In this document: one piece after another, positions 15,922 through 23,830 of the stretch | Position numbering within the stretch: position 1 is the stretch's first letter | Layout of the letters: the number at the start of each line of letters is the position of its first letter | From: MGBC108787 sp964591225 | GTDB taxonomy: Bacteria; Bacillota_I; Bacilli_A; RF39; UBA660 | Reading direction: 5' to 3' | Assembly (NCBI GenBank): GCA_964591225.1 | Contig: CAZQAO010000003.1 | Location: 1-37,647, forward strand | Length of the DNA stretch: 37,647 nt | The notes under the pieces: generated by a model | Seen by the model: only the letters and a program-made list of their open reading frames with translations | Databases searched by the model: none | What the model was told of the DNA's origin: nothing | Position numbers and translations under genes: made by a program

Positions 15922-17196
15922 TTACTTATCGGTTTCTATTACATAAGGATCTTCTTCGGTCCCTGAACCAGTTACATAAGTTCTTTTCATAATATTAATT
16001 ACCGGTTTTAAACCCCGGTAGTAACTACCGACACTTTCGGTTTTTAAACTACCATTTTCCCCAATTTCAAAAAAGTGAATCTCGTTACCATCATTACTAG
16101 CAGGAGTTAAGGTCCAAAACGAAGTATTTTTACCGGGAGTATATAAATAATAAGCGGTATTAGCACTATTCTTACTAGCACCCGCATAAACTGCTTCATC
16201 AGCAGTCAATAAACCAATTTTGGCATTAAAACGATCCCCTAAACAATTAGCTACCGGATTATAATCAGTAAGTAACCGGGAATATCCTAAGTAATAAGTT
16301 GTATTATTAATCATTTCCGCTACGGAATCATCGATACAGTACTTAGAATTGACGATATAACGTTCATAAGAATTTAAATATATATCGTACCAATTTTTTA
16401 AAGTTTCTAACATATTACCTTGCGTATAGTTTAATTTCTCTTCAATTGAGGCGGTACTATCCGTATTATAATAATTAGAAGTTTCTTCGATATAATCATC
16501 TAAAACTAGTTTGACAGTTTTATCGCCATTAATTTTTACAATCCGCCAGGTAAGGCTGGCAAAAGAAACATAATTATTAGGAACTTGACCCCGAAAATAG
16601 TAAGCAGAACCAAAATCATCCGTAGTTTCAATTAAACCTTCATTTTCGGTAGCAACATTTTCTCCTAATTTCGTTTTAGCATTATTTTGTACTTGATTAT
16701 CATTTAAGATAGTAGCTGCAAAGTAATCTTGCTCTTCTTGCTCTCTAGATACTTCTAACTCTGCTTTTAAACTAGCATGAGAATTATCATATAAAATTAA
16801 AGTATAAGTATGAGTTTCGTGAGGTTCGATATCAATATAACTAAATAAATAAGCTTCTAAAGAGGGAAAAGGAACATGATCAAAATTTACTTTATTCGTC
16901 TTTTCTACTAAGGAATATAATAAATTTTCTTGATTACTAGCAATATCTTTTACTTGCAACGAATAAGATATTTTTTCTTCCGTATTATTGGTAACGGAAA
17001 TAACATAACTTGTTTCTTGGCCACTATAACGAATAGTATTACCATTTAAATAATTAATTGATAATCCATCTTGAACAACGACCACAGCACTTTCTAAATA
17101 ATTATTTTTATAATATAAATAAGAAATCGCTAGAAAAATGGAAAATATTAATAAAAGACCAATAATTCTTAATTTAACTTTATATTTTTTCTTCAT
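15922..17196 (-). CDS. Membrane-anchored surface-type protein with lectin/FGE-like C-terminal domain
   Basis: 424 aa. An N-terminal signal anchor (about residues 10-27) is followed by a beta-rich domain (about 35-150), with segments such as SYVISVTNNTEEKISYSLQV typical of Ig-like folds. The C-terminal domain (about 205-415) starts at FASLTWRIVKINGDKTVKLV and continues with AKIGLLTADEAVYAGA, FWTLTPAS and YYRGLKPVINI. This pattern (TWRIV, W-x-L-x-P, then GxRP/GxKPVI near the end) recurs in surface proteins of gut Firmicutes and resembles a C-type-lectin/formylglycine-enzyme-like fold. The end GSGTEEDPYVI is also typical of such proteins. Its fold pattern matches the DGR-like domain at 36402-37647, but its codons show no variable-repeat signature. 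A good sigma-A promoter precedes it. Function is unknown. Confidence 0.75.
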   Translation of the reverse strand: MKKKYKVKLRIIGLLLIFSIFLAISYLYYKNNYLESAVVVVQDGLSINYLNGNTIRYSGQETSYVISVTNNTEEKISYSLQVKDIASNQENLLYSLVEKTNKVNFDHVPFPSLEAYLFSYIDIEPHETHTYTLILYDNSHASLKAELEVSREQEEQDYFAATILNDNQVQNNAKTKLGENVATENEGLIETTDDFGSAYYFRGQVPNNYVSFASLTWRIVKINGDKTVKLVLDDYIEETSNYYNTDSTASIEEKLNYTQGNMLETLKNWYDIYLNSYERYIVNSKYCIDDSVAEMINNTTYYLGYSRLLTDYNPVANCLGDRFNAKIGLLTADEAVYAGASKNSANTAYYLYTPGKNTSFWTLTPASNDGNEIHFFEIGENGSLKTESVGSYYRGLKPVINIMKRTYVTGSGTEEDPYVIETDK

Positions 17197-17224
17197 GTTC
17201 TCTCAAACCCTTTATTATATTATA

Positions 17225-17253
17225 AGTATAACAATGCTGTATTTTCTTGTCAA
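17225..17253 (-). promoter_or_regulatory. Sigma-A promoter of the surface-type protein gene
   Basis: TTGACA (17248-17253), 17-base spacer, TATACT (17225-17230), with TGT directly before the -10. The -10 lies 28 bases before the ATG. Confidence 0.75.
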
Positions 17254-17275
17254 ATAAACCCGAATTAGGAAATGT

Positions 17276-17298
17276 AAAAAAATGCCCGCAAGCATTTT
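17276..17298 (-). terminator. Terminator of the heat-shock operon after dnaJ
   Basis: 7-bp stem AAAATGC / GCATTTT (17279-17285, 17292-17298) with loop CCGCAA. On the minus strand a T tract follows (17282-17276). It overlaps the dnaJ stop codon. Confidence 0.8.
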
Positions 17299-18406
17299 AT
17301 TTTAAATATTTTTTAAAGTTTTTAAAGGCAATATCATCTTCTAAGTCTGTATCTGCTAAATCTTCTAATAATTTGCGTTGTTTCCGATTTAATTTTTGTG
17401 GAGTGATGACATTTAAAATGACATACATATCTCCTCTTCGAATAGAGTTAGGAACCTTGATACCTTTACCTTTTAATTTTAATTTATCCTTTGATTGTGC
17501 TCCCGCTTTAATATCTAAGACCACATTACTTTCTAAAGTCGGAATTTCTTTTTTACATCCTAAAGCGGCTTCGGATATAGTAAGTGGAACTTCTAGGTAA
17601 ATATCTTCTTCATCCCGTTCAAAGAATTCATGTTTCTTAACATTAAATTCGATATAGATGTCGCCATTAGGTCCCCCATTAATTCCAGCTTCTCCTTTAC
17701 CCGAAATGCGTAATTGATAACCATTATCTACTCCCTCTGGAACCGTTACAATAATTTCTTTATTGGTTTTAACAAGACCAGTTCCTCGACAATCAGGACA
17801 TTTCTTTTCAAAAACATGACCAGTTCCATCACATTCATTACAAGTAGTTTGAGTTTGAAATAAACCAAACATTGATTTTTGTTCGACGATAATCGTTCCT
17901 CGGCCTTTACATTTGGGACAAGTTTTTTCATTGAATCCACCCGCTCCATGACAAGAATGACATACTTCATTTAAATCTAAATGAATACTTTTTTTACAGC
18001 CAAAGACGGCTTCTTCAAAAGTTAAATTCATACTTATAACCCGGTCGCGACCCTTAACTGGACCATTTTTTCCTCTTCTAGAACTACCAAAATTAAAGCC
18101 AAAAGAAGAACCAAATAAATCATCGAAGATGCTACTTAAATCAATATCATCGGCACTAAATCCTGAGAAACCACTAGATCCACTTTCAAAAGCTGCATGA
18201 CCAAATTGATCATATTGGCGTCTTTTTTCTGGATCAGAAAGAATAGCATAAGCTTCTCCGATCTCTTTAAATTTTTCTTCCGCTCCGGGTTCTTTATTAA
18301 CATCAGGATGATATTGTTTAGCTAACTTTCGAAAAGCTCTTTTAATATCTTCGTCAGAGGCATCTTTGGCAACCCCTAGGACTTCATAATAATCTTTTTT
18401 ATTCAT
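17297..18406 (-). CDS. dnaJ: Chaperone protein DnaJ (Hsp40)
   Basis: Co-chaperone that delivers substrates to DnaK and stimulates its ATPase. J domain with the HPD motif (QYHPDVNKE), a Gly/Phe-rich linker (FESGSSGFSGF and more), four CxxCxGxG zinc repeats (CHSCHGAGG, CPKCKGRGT, CNECDGTGH, CPDCRGTGL) and the C-terminal substrate domains. 369 aa is the standard size. An in-frame GTG at 18415 exists, but ATG 18404-18406 (MNKKDYYEVLGV) matches the family start and follows AAGGCGG by 8 bases. It overlaps the end of pepF by 8 bases, so pepF and dnaJ are translationally coupled. Confidence 0.96.
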   Translation of the reverse strand: MNKKDYYEVLGVAKDASDEDIKRAFRKLAKQYHPDVNKEPGAEEKFKEIGEAYAILSDPEKRRQYDQFGHAAFESGSSGFSGFSADDIDLSSIFDDLFGSSFGFNFGSSRRGKNGPVKGRDRVISMNLTFEEAVFGCKKSIHLDLNEVCHSCHGAGGFNEKTCPKCKGRGTIIVEQKSMFGLFQTQTTCNECDGTGHVFEKKCPDCRGTGLVKTNKEIIVTVPEGVDNGYQLRISGKGEAGINGGPNGDIYIEFNVKKHEFFERDEEDIYLEVPLTISEAALGCKKEIPTLESNVVLDIKAGAQSKDKLKLKGKGIKVPNSIRRGDMYVILNVITPQKLNRKQRKLLEDLADTDLEDDIAFKNFKKYLK

Positions 18407-20204
18407 TCTCTGCACCGCCTTTTATTTTTTTATATTCTTCGATTTGACTATCAAAAAATTGGACTGCTCCTTCAAAGACCTCGGGATTTTGTAAATCTAT
18501 ACCGAGAGTTTGATAAATTTCTTCGGGATACATATTTGATCCACAACTAAGAAATTGTTTATATTTTTCTAAGAAACCAGGTTCGTTATTTAAAATCTTA
18601 CGAGCCACAATTGCCGCCACACTAACACATAAAGCATAACTATATAAATAAAAATGCATATAGTAATGACTACGCGTTACCCACGATAATGATTCATAAC
18701 GATCATGTTTAATACAATTACCTAAATATTCTTTTTTAGTTTCTTTAACTAAATTATTTAAATAGGGAGCAGTAATTGTATTACCACTTTCGACATACGC
18801 ATACATCATTTGCTCCATTTCCGCTTCCATAATCGCATCAAAGAAATTATTTTGGAAAGTTTTTAGAGTATGTTCAATGCCTTGTAACCGTTCCATTTTA
18901 GTATGACCATTTTGAGCTAAATAAGAGTTAACTAAAAACTCATTAGTTAAAGAGGCTACTTCGGCCACAAAACTAGAAGTATCGCAATACCAAGAAGGAT
19001 TATTTTCTTTAACGTATTGATGATGGACATTATGACCACATTCGTGAGCAACTGTTAAAACATCATCAAAGTTACCATTAAAACTTAGAATAATCCGGGA
19101 ATCATGAGTATTAGTAGCAAAACTATAACCACCACTTACTTTGCCTTTGTATTGACAATAATCAATATAATGGCAAGCAAATATTTTGGCGAGTTTTTCT
19201 TCATAATCACTGCCAAGTATTTGTAAAGCTTCTTTAATTAAATCTTCGGCTTCTTCAATCGTATAAGTTTGATGATAATCGGTCCAATCAACTAAAGTAT
19301 CATAATTAGTTAAACTGTCGAGTCCTAAATTTTCTTTGATTAAAGCAAAATAATTTTGCCATGATTTTTTGCCTTTTTTCGCCGCTTTTTTTAAGTTTTC
19401 AAAGACTGCATCGGTAATATGAATACTTGCTAATTTAGCTTCCCATGAAGAGTTATAATGGCGAATATGAGCTAAGTTGACATTATTTTTAATATATTGA
19501 TTTAATAAATTACTTTCAGTATTTTGATATTGAGCGATCACTTTGCCAAATTTGTTATAAGCATTTTTTCTAATCTCCCGATGAGGATTTTGTTTTAAAT
19601 AGCGTAAATTATTAGCCGCAATTTGAATCCGTTTACCATCTTCTAAACGAATGACTCCATAATTATGTTCACTATTAATTAGAGAAGAAGAAATATTTTC
19701 GGGAATTTCATAAGTCTCTGTTAGATAACTAATTAATTTTTCTTCGTTTTCACTTAATATATGACCTTTTAACTCATAAATATCTGTTAATAAAACTCGA
19801 TATTGTTCTAATGAAGGATTTTCTTGAAACAAATTAGCAAATTCAGCCGGCTCTAATTTTAGTAACTTGGGTTCAAAAAAGGCTGTTTCACTTTCTAATG
19901 TTGTATTTAAAGCTAAAATCTTATTTTTCATAGTAATATACTTATCTACTTCTAATTGAACGTCATGAGATAAATAAGCATAGACATATAAATCCATTAC
20001 CGTATTACTAACTTCAATATTCCACTTTAAAAAGTCCTCAACCATCTTCCCCGAAATACTTTGTTGTTGAAACTTAACTACTTCTTTTACTTTTTCTTGG
20101 GTTTTTTGAAAAACTTGTTCCCATTCCTGATCATCTTTAAAATAATCAGTTAATTGCATCTGGTATTTTAAAGGGACATCGGCCCTTTTTTTATATTCTA
20201 ACAT
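18399..20204 (-). CDS. pepF: Oligoendopeptidase F (M3 family metallopeptidase)
   Basis: Cytoplasmic zinc peptidase that cleaves short peptides. The HExxH motif is H387-E388-C-G-H391 (VAHECGHNVHH), with the third ligand probably E415 (SFVAEVASLTNEF). 601 aa is the usual PepF length. It starts at ATG 20204 behind GGAAGGAA. It sits between dnaK and dnaJ and overlaps dnaJ by 8 bases. In most Firmicutes dnaK and dnaJ are adjacent, so here a peptidase has joined the heat-shock operon and should be induced with it unless the hairpin after dnaK reduces readthrough. Confidence 0.94.
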   Translation of the reverse strand: MLEYKKRADVPLKYQMQLTDYFKDDQEWEQVFQKTQEKVKEVVKFQQQSISGKMVEDFLKWNIEVSNTVMDLYVYAYLSHDVQLEVDKYITMKNKILALNTTLESETAFFEPKLLKLEPAEFANLFQENPSLEQYRVLLTDIYELKGHILSENEEKLISYLTETYEIPENISSSLINSEHNYGVIRLEDGKRIQIAANNLRYLKQNPHREIRKNAYNKFGKVIAQYQNTESNLLNQYIKNNVNLAHIRHYNSSWEAKLASIHITDAVFENLKKAAKKGKKSWQNYFALIKENLGLDSLTNYDTLVDWTDYHQTYTIEEAEDLIKEALQILGSDYEEKLAKIFACHYIDYCQYKGKVSGGYSFATNTHDSRIILSFNGNFDDVLTVAHECGHNVHHQYVKENNPSWYCDTSSFVAEVASLTNEFLVNSYLAQNGHTKMERLQGIEHTLKTFQNNFFDAIMEAEMEQMMYAYVESGNTITAPYLNNLVKETKKEYLGNCIKHDRYESLSWVTRSHYYMHFYLYSYALCVSVAAIVARKILNNEPGFLEKYKQFLSCGSNMYPEEIYQTLGIDLQNPEVFEGAVQFFDSQIEEYKKIKGGAENE

Positions 20205-20225
20205 AATGGTTCCTTCCTAGATTTC

Positions 20226-20251
20226 AGAAAAGTTCTAGTCTCCTAGAACTT
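20226..20251 (-). terminator. Hairpin between dnaK and pepF, probable partial terminator
   Basis: Perfect 9-bp stem AAGTTCTAG / CTAGAACTT (20230-20238, 20243-20251) with a 4-base loop. The T run on the minus strand is short (TTTTC), so it may act as an attenuator or RNA-processing site that lowers pepF-dnaJ relative to dnaK rather than stopping transcription. Confidence 0.6.
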
Positions 20252-20255
20252 ACTA

Positions 20256-22112
20256 TTATTTTTCTTCGTAATCAGCTTCTTCGACATCGTCTTTTTTACT
20301 ATTCTTTTTGCCTTTTTTCTTTTCGGTTTTTCCTTCTTCTGCAGGAGTATCTTCAGAGGCATTATTTTGGTTTTCTTTAGCAGCTTCTTCGTAAACTTTA
20401 GTCGCTAATTTCATTGCTATTTCATTTAAATTTTCGGTTTTCTTTTTAATATCTTCGATATCATCTTTTTCTAAAGCTTCTTTTAATTCTTTAATTTTAT
20501 CTTCGGCTTCACTCTTATCTTGGCTATCAACTTTATCTCCTAAATCTTGAATAGCTTTTTCAGTAGCAAAGATCATTGAGTCCGCTTCATTACGAGTATC
20601 AACTTCTGCTTTTCGTTTCTCGTCAGCTTCTTTGTTTTCTTCGGCTTCTTTAACCATTTTTTCAATTTCTTCGTCAGTAAGACCAGTTGATGATTGAATG
20701 GTAATGGTTTGTTCTTTATTAGTACCTAAATCCTTCGCCGTTACATTAACTATACCATTAGCATCGATATCAAATTTAACTTCAATTTGAGGTACTCCTC
20801 GTGGTGCTGGTGGGATATTAGTAAGTTGGAAGTTTCCTAAAGTTTTATTATCCGCCGCCATTTGTCTTTCACCTTGTAAGACGTGAATATCGACAGCCGG
20901 TTGATTATCAGCAGCCGTTGAGAATACTTGAGATTTACTAGTTGGAATGGTTGTATTTCGAGGAATTAATACAGTCATAACTCCTCCTAGAGTTTCAATA
21001 CCTAAAGATAATGGGGTAACATCAAGTAAAACTAAATCTTCAACTTCACCAGTTAATACTCCTCCTTGAATAGCAGCACCCATGGCTACTACTTCATCTG
21101 GATTAACACTCTTATTTGGTTCTTTACCAAGTTCTTTCTTAACTAAATCTTGAATATATGGAATCCGTGTAGATCCACCTACTAATATTACTTGATCAAT
21201 ATCTTTTTTATCTAATTTAGCATCTTTCAAAGCTTTCCGAACTGGTTCTAGAGTAGAATCAAATAAGTCTCGACATAAATCTTCAAATTTAGCTTTCGTT
21301 AAAGTAATTTCTAAATGAACTGGGCCATCTTCTTTTTGCGAAATAAATGGTAAACTAATTTGGGTAGAAGTCATACCAGATAAATCTTTTTTAGCTTTTT
21401 CAGCGGCATCTTTTAATCGTTGCATAGCCATTTTATCTTTGGATAAATCAATGCCTTCTTGGCTTTTAAATTCACTAACTAAATAATCAATAATTCGGTT
21501 ATCAAAATCATCGCCACCTAAACGATTATTACCACTAGTGGCTTTAACTTCAAAAATACCATCACCAAGTTCCAAGATAGAAACATCGAATGTTCCACCA
21601 CCTAAGTCATAAACTAAAATGGTTTGTAACTTATCTTGTTTATCAAGGCCATATGCTAAAGCAGCGGCTGTTGGTTCATTAACAATTCTTTCTACTTCTA
21701 AACCAGCAATTTTACCAGCATCTTTAGTTGCTTGACGTTCGGCATCATTAAAATAAGCCGGAACTGTAATAACAGCTTTGGTTACTTTCTCTCCTAAAAA
21801 GTCTTCCGCATCTTTTTTCAGTTTCATTAATATCTTGGCACTAATTTCTTGAGGAGTATATTTTTTACCATATGCTTCAACTTTCTCATTAGTTCCCATT
21901 TTTCTTTTTATAGATGAGAACGTATTTTTATTTGTAATAGCTTGTCTTTTGGCATTTTCACCAACGATTTCTTCGCCATCTTCTTTAATAGCCACGACAC
22001 TAGGAGTAGTTCTATTACCCTCGCTATTTGCTATAACGATAGGTTTTCCTCCTTCTAAATATGCTACACATGAATTTGTGGTACCTAAATCGATACCGAT
22101 AATTTTTGCCAT
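20256..22112 (-). CDS. dnaK: Molecular chaperone DnaK (Hsp70)
   Basis: ATP-dependent chaperone, 618 aa. The ATPase domain starts IIGIDLGTTNSCVAYLEGG, with the phosphate-2 motif VYDLGGGTFDVSILE and adenosine motif VILVGGSTRIPYIQDLVKKE. The substrate domain begins near residue 380 (LLDVTPLSLGIETLGG). The acidic C-terminal tail ends DDVEEADYEEK. It starts at ATG 22112 behind AAAGGTGA. GrpE precedes it by 18 bases. It is controlled through the two CIRCE sites upstream of hrcA. Confidence 0.98.
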   Translation of the reverse strand: MAKIIGIDLGTTNSCVAYLEGGKPIVIANSEGNRTTPSVVAIKEDGEEIVGENAKRQAITNKNTFSSIKRKMGTNEKVEAYGKKYTPQEISAKILMKLKKDAEDFLGEKVTKAVITVPAYFNDAERQATKDAGKIAGLEVERIVNEPTAAALAYGLDKQDKLQTILVYDLGGGTFDVSILELGDGIFEVKATSGNNRLGGDDFDNRIIDYLVSEFKSQEGIDLSKDKMAMQRLKDAAEKAKKDLSGMTSTQISLPFISQKEDGPVHLEITLTKAKFEDLCRDLFDSTLEPVRKALKDAKLDKKDIDQVILVGGSTRIPYIQDLVKKELGKEPNKSVNPDEVVAMGAAIQGGVLTGEVEDLVLLDVTPLSLGIETLGGVMTVLIPRNTTIPTSKSQVFSTAADNQPAVDIHVLQGERQMAADNKTLGNFQLTNIPPAPRGVPQIEVKFDIDANGIVNVTAKDLGTNKEQTITIQSSTGLTDEEIEKMVKEAEENKEADEKRKAEVDTRNEADSMIFATEKAIQDLGDKVDSQDKSEAEDKIKELKEALEKDDIEDIKKKTENLNEIAMKLATKVYEEAAKENQNNASEDTPAEEGKTEKKKGKKNSKKDDVEEADYEEK

Positions 22113-22130
22113 AATTTAATCACCTTTCCT

Positions 22131-22670
22131 TTATTCGCTTACTTTAACCATGGCTGGTCTTAGTAATTTATCTTTATACATATATCCTTTTTGTAAAACT
22201 TCCAATACTTGATTTTTGGGAATTCCTTCCACGTGATCAGTTAGGACAGCTTCCATCTTCGCTGAATCAAACTCTTCTTCTTTACACACAATTTCCGTTA
22301 CTTCATGATCATTTAAAATACTAAGTAAACTAGTATAAATCATTTTAAAACCACTTAAGAATTTGGAAAGTTCATCCGTTAAATCATTATCATCTAATTG
22401 AATAGCTCGTTCAAAATTATCAATAATTGGTAATAACTGTTTATATATATCATTACCTTCATACTTCCGAATCCGAGCTATTTCTTCTTCCATTCTTCTT
22501 TGCATATTTTGGGCATTAGCACTTACCCGCAACAGTTTTTCTTGCAAAGCCGCATTTTCTTTTTTTAAATTTTCGACTTCTTTATTTTTTTTCGGTTTCT
22601 TGGTCTTTGGTTCTACCTTAGTATTTTTTTCAACCTTGGTTTCTTTTTTTTCTTTTTCTTCCATAGGCAT
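22131..22670 (-). CDS. grpE: Nucleotide exchange factor GrpE
   Basis: Dimeric exchange factor that releases ADP from DnaK. 179 aa: a lysine/glutamate-rich disordered N-terminus (about 1-35), a long coiled coil (about 36-95, with LRVSANAQNMQRRMEEE) and the C-terminal beta domain (GIPKNQVLEVLQKGYMYKDK, then LLRPAMVKVSE), all typical. Two ATG codons (22670 and 22664) lie behind GGAAGGGAT; the exact start is undecided. Order hrcA-grpE-dnaK is the standard Firmicutes arrangement. Confidence 0.95.
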   Translation of the reverse strand: MPMEEKEKKETKVEKNTKVEPKTKKPKKNKEVENLKKENAALQEKLLRVSANAQNMQRRMEEEIARIRKYEGNDIYKQLLPIIDNFERAIQLDDNDLTDELSKFLSGFKMIYTSLLSILNDHEVTEIVCKEEEFDSAKMEAVLTDHVEGIPKNQVLEVLQKGYMYKDKLLRPAMVKVSE

Positions 22671-22681
22671 ATATCCCTTCC

Positions 22682-23689
22682 TTATTTTTTATCATTTAAC
22701 TCATTTTGAAGATATTCCAGCATTCCTACAACACGATCATATTCCATTCTCTTGGGCCCGACAATGGCAATGGTACCTTCTTCACCATTCAACTTATATT
22801 TACTTTTTATAATGGTGACATTAGGATCAAAGTCATTTTCTTTACCAATACAAATTTTAATTTTGCTCTCATCATCGTCGTCATCGTCTTCAATTCGTTT
22901 GATAAAATTTTCATCTTCAAATTTACTAGCCAATCGTTTAATCTCTAACGCATCATTATATTCCGGCTCATCAAAGATTTTAGTTTTTCCCCCAAAATGA
23001 ATATTTTGACCTTTATTCAAAAAATCTTTAAAAGCATCGGCAAAAATATTATATACCATCTCATACTGCTTAATTTGTCTACTTATGATTGGCTTGATTT
23101 CAAATTCCAAACGTTTTGCTACTTCTTGAATGGGGGTACCGACTAACATTTTATTAATAATCTCACTAGTTTTAACAATCTCTTGAATTTCATCTTTGTT
23201 TTCTAATTGAAATTGTTTACTTTCGACGATACCTTTATCCGTACACACAAGAGCAATAATTTTATTATCTTGAAGAGGAATAATACTTACTTGCTGCAAA
23301 TGATTTTCTAAAGAACTTTTTCCTAAGACAATACTTGTATAATTGGTAATTTCACTGATGATTTCGACACATTTATTGATCGGATCACTAAGTTCTAGTT
23401 CATTATTCTTAAAGATAGTTTGTAACTTTAACATATCTTCACCAGTTAGTTCTTTAGGCTTCATTAAATTAGTAACATAATACTTGTAACCAGCTTCACT
23501 AGGAATCCGTCCCGAAGAAATATGGTTCTTTTCAATATAACCTAAACTTTCTAACACAGCCATTTCATTACGAATGGTGGCACTAGAACAATTAAACTTT
23601 TTACATAAAGACTTACTGCCAATCGGTTTAACGGTCTTTATATAAGATTCGACAATCTCTTTTAGGATCTTTTTTTGTCTTTCATCCAT
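22682..23689 (-). CDS. hrcA: Heat-inducible transcription repressor HrcA
   Basis: Repressor of the class I heat-shock operon; binds CIRCE. 335 aa. The N-terminal winged helix (MDERQKKILKEIVESYIKTV, then SATIRNEMAVLESLGYIEKN with the recognition helix) is followed by the GAF-like and dimerisation domains, ending GPKRMEYDRVVGMLEYLQ. A short run of Asp residues near residue 270 is a mild oddity. GTG 23698 is in frame, but ATG 23687-23689 gives the standard MxERQ start and fits AAGGTG with a 6-base spacer. It is the first gene of the operon and represses itself through the CIRCE pair. Confidence 0.96.
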   Translation of the reverse strand: MDERQKKILKEIVESYIKTVKPIGSKSLCKKFNCSSATIRNEMAVLESLGYIEKNHISSGRIPSEAGYKYYVTNLMKPKELTGEDMLKLQTIFKNNELELSDPINKCVEIISEITNYTSIVLGKSSLENHLQQVSIIPLQDNKIIALVCTDKGIVESKQFQLENKDEIQEIVKTSEIINKMLVGTPIQEVAKRLEFEIKPIISRQIKQYEMVYNIFADAFKDFLNKGQNIHFGGKTKIFDEPEYNDALEIKRLASKFEDENFIKRIEDDDDDDESKIKICIGKENDFDPNVTIIKSKYKLNGEEGTIAIVGPKRMEYDRVVGMLEYLQNELNDKK

Positions 23690-23704
23690 TCTCCTCACCT
23701 TGAA

Positions 23705-23731
23705 TTAGCACTCTTTCATTTGAAATGCTAA
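23705..23731 (-). promoter_or_regulatory. CIRCE element, promoter-proximal copy
   Basis: TTAGCATTT-N9-GAGTGCTAA on the minus strand. One arm is consensus, the other differs at two positions; the 9-base spacer is canonical. It begins 4 bases after the -10 and so covers the expected transcription start and early leader. Confidence 0.85.
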
Positions 23732-23735
23732 ATCC

Positions 23736-23764
23736 ATTATAATCATATGATTAGCACTTGTCAA
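23736..23764 (-). promoter_or_regulatory. Sigma-A promoter of the hrcA operon
   Basis: Consensus TTGACA (23759-23764), 17-base spacer, TATAAT (23736-23741). It is embedded between and within the two CIRCE elements, so HrcA binding would block RNA polymerase directly. Confidence 0.9.
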
Positions 23765-23778
23765 GATATGAGTGCTAA
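23751..23778 (-). promoter_or_regulatory. CIRCE element, promoter-distal copy with 10-base spacer
   Basis: TTAGCACTC-N10-AAGTGCTAA on the minus strand. Eight bases of each arm are perfect, but the spacer is one base longer than the canonical 9. The -35 TTGACA lies inside this element. Confidence 0.8.
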
Positions 23779-23797
23779 TTTTTTTAAATTTTTTGTC

Positions 23798-23823
23798 AAA
23801 AAAAGTTTAACTACCTGTTAAAC
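23798..23823 (-). terminator. Terminator of the 417-residue protein gene
   Basis: Perfect 7-bp stem GTTTAAC / GTTAAAC (23805-23811, 23817-23823) with a 5-base loop, followed on the minus strand by seven T. It insulates the hrcA promoter from upstream transcription. Confidence 0.85.
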
Positions 23824-23830
23824 CTCTTTA

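Noticed and set aside
22706..23000. Two plus-strand open frames opposite hrcA
   Set aside because: They include the serine run that is the complement of the Asp run in HrcA; no start signals.
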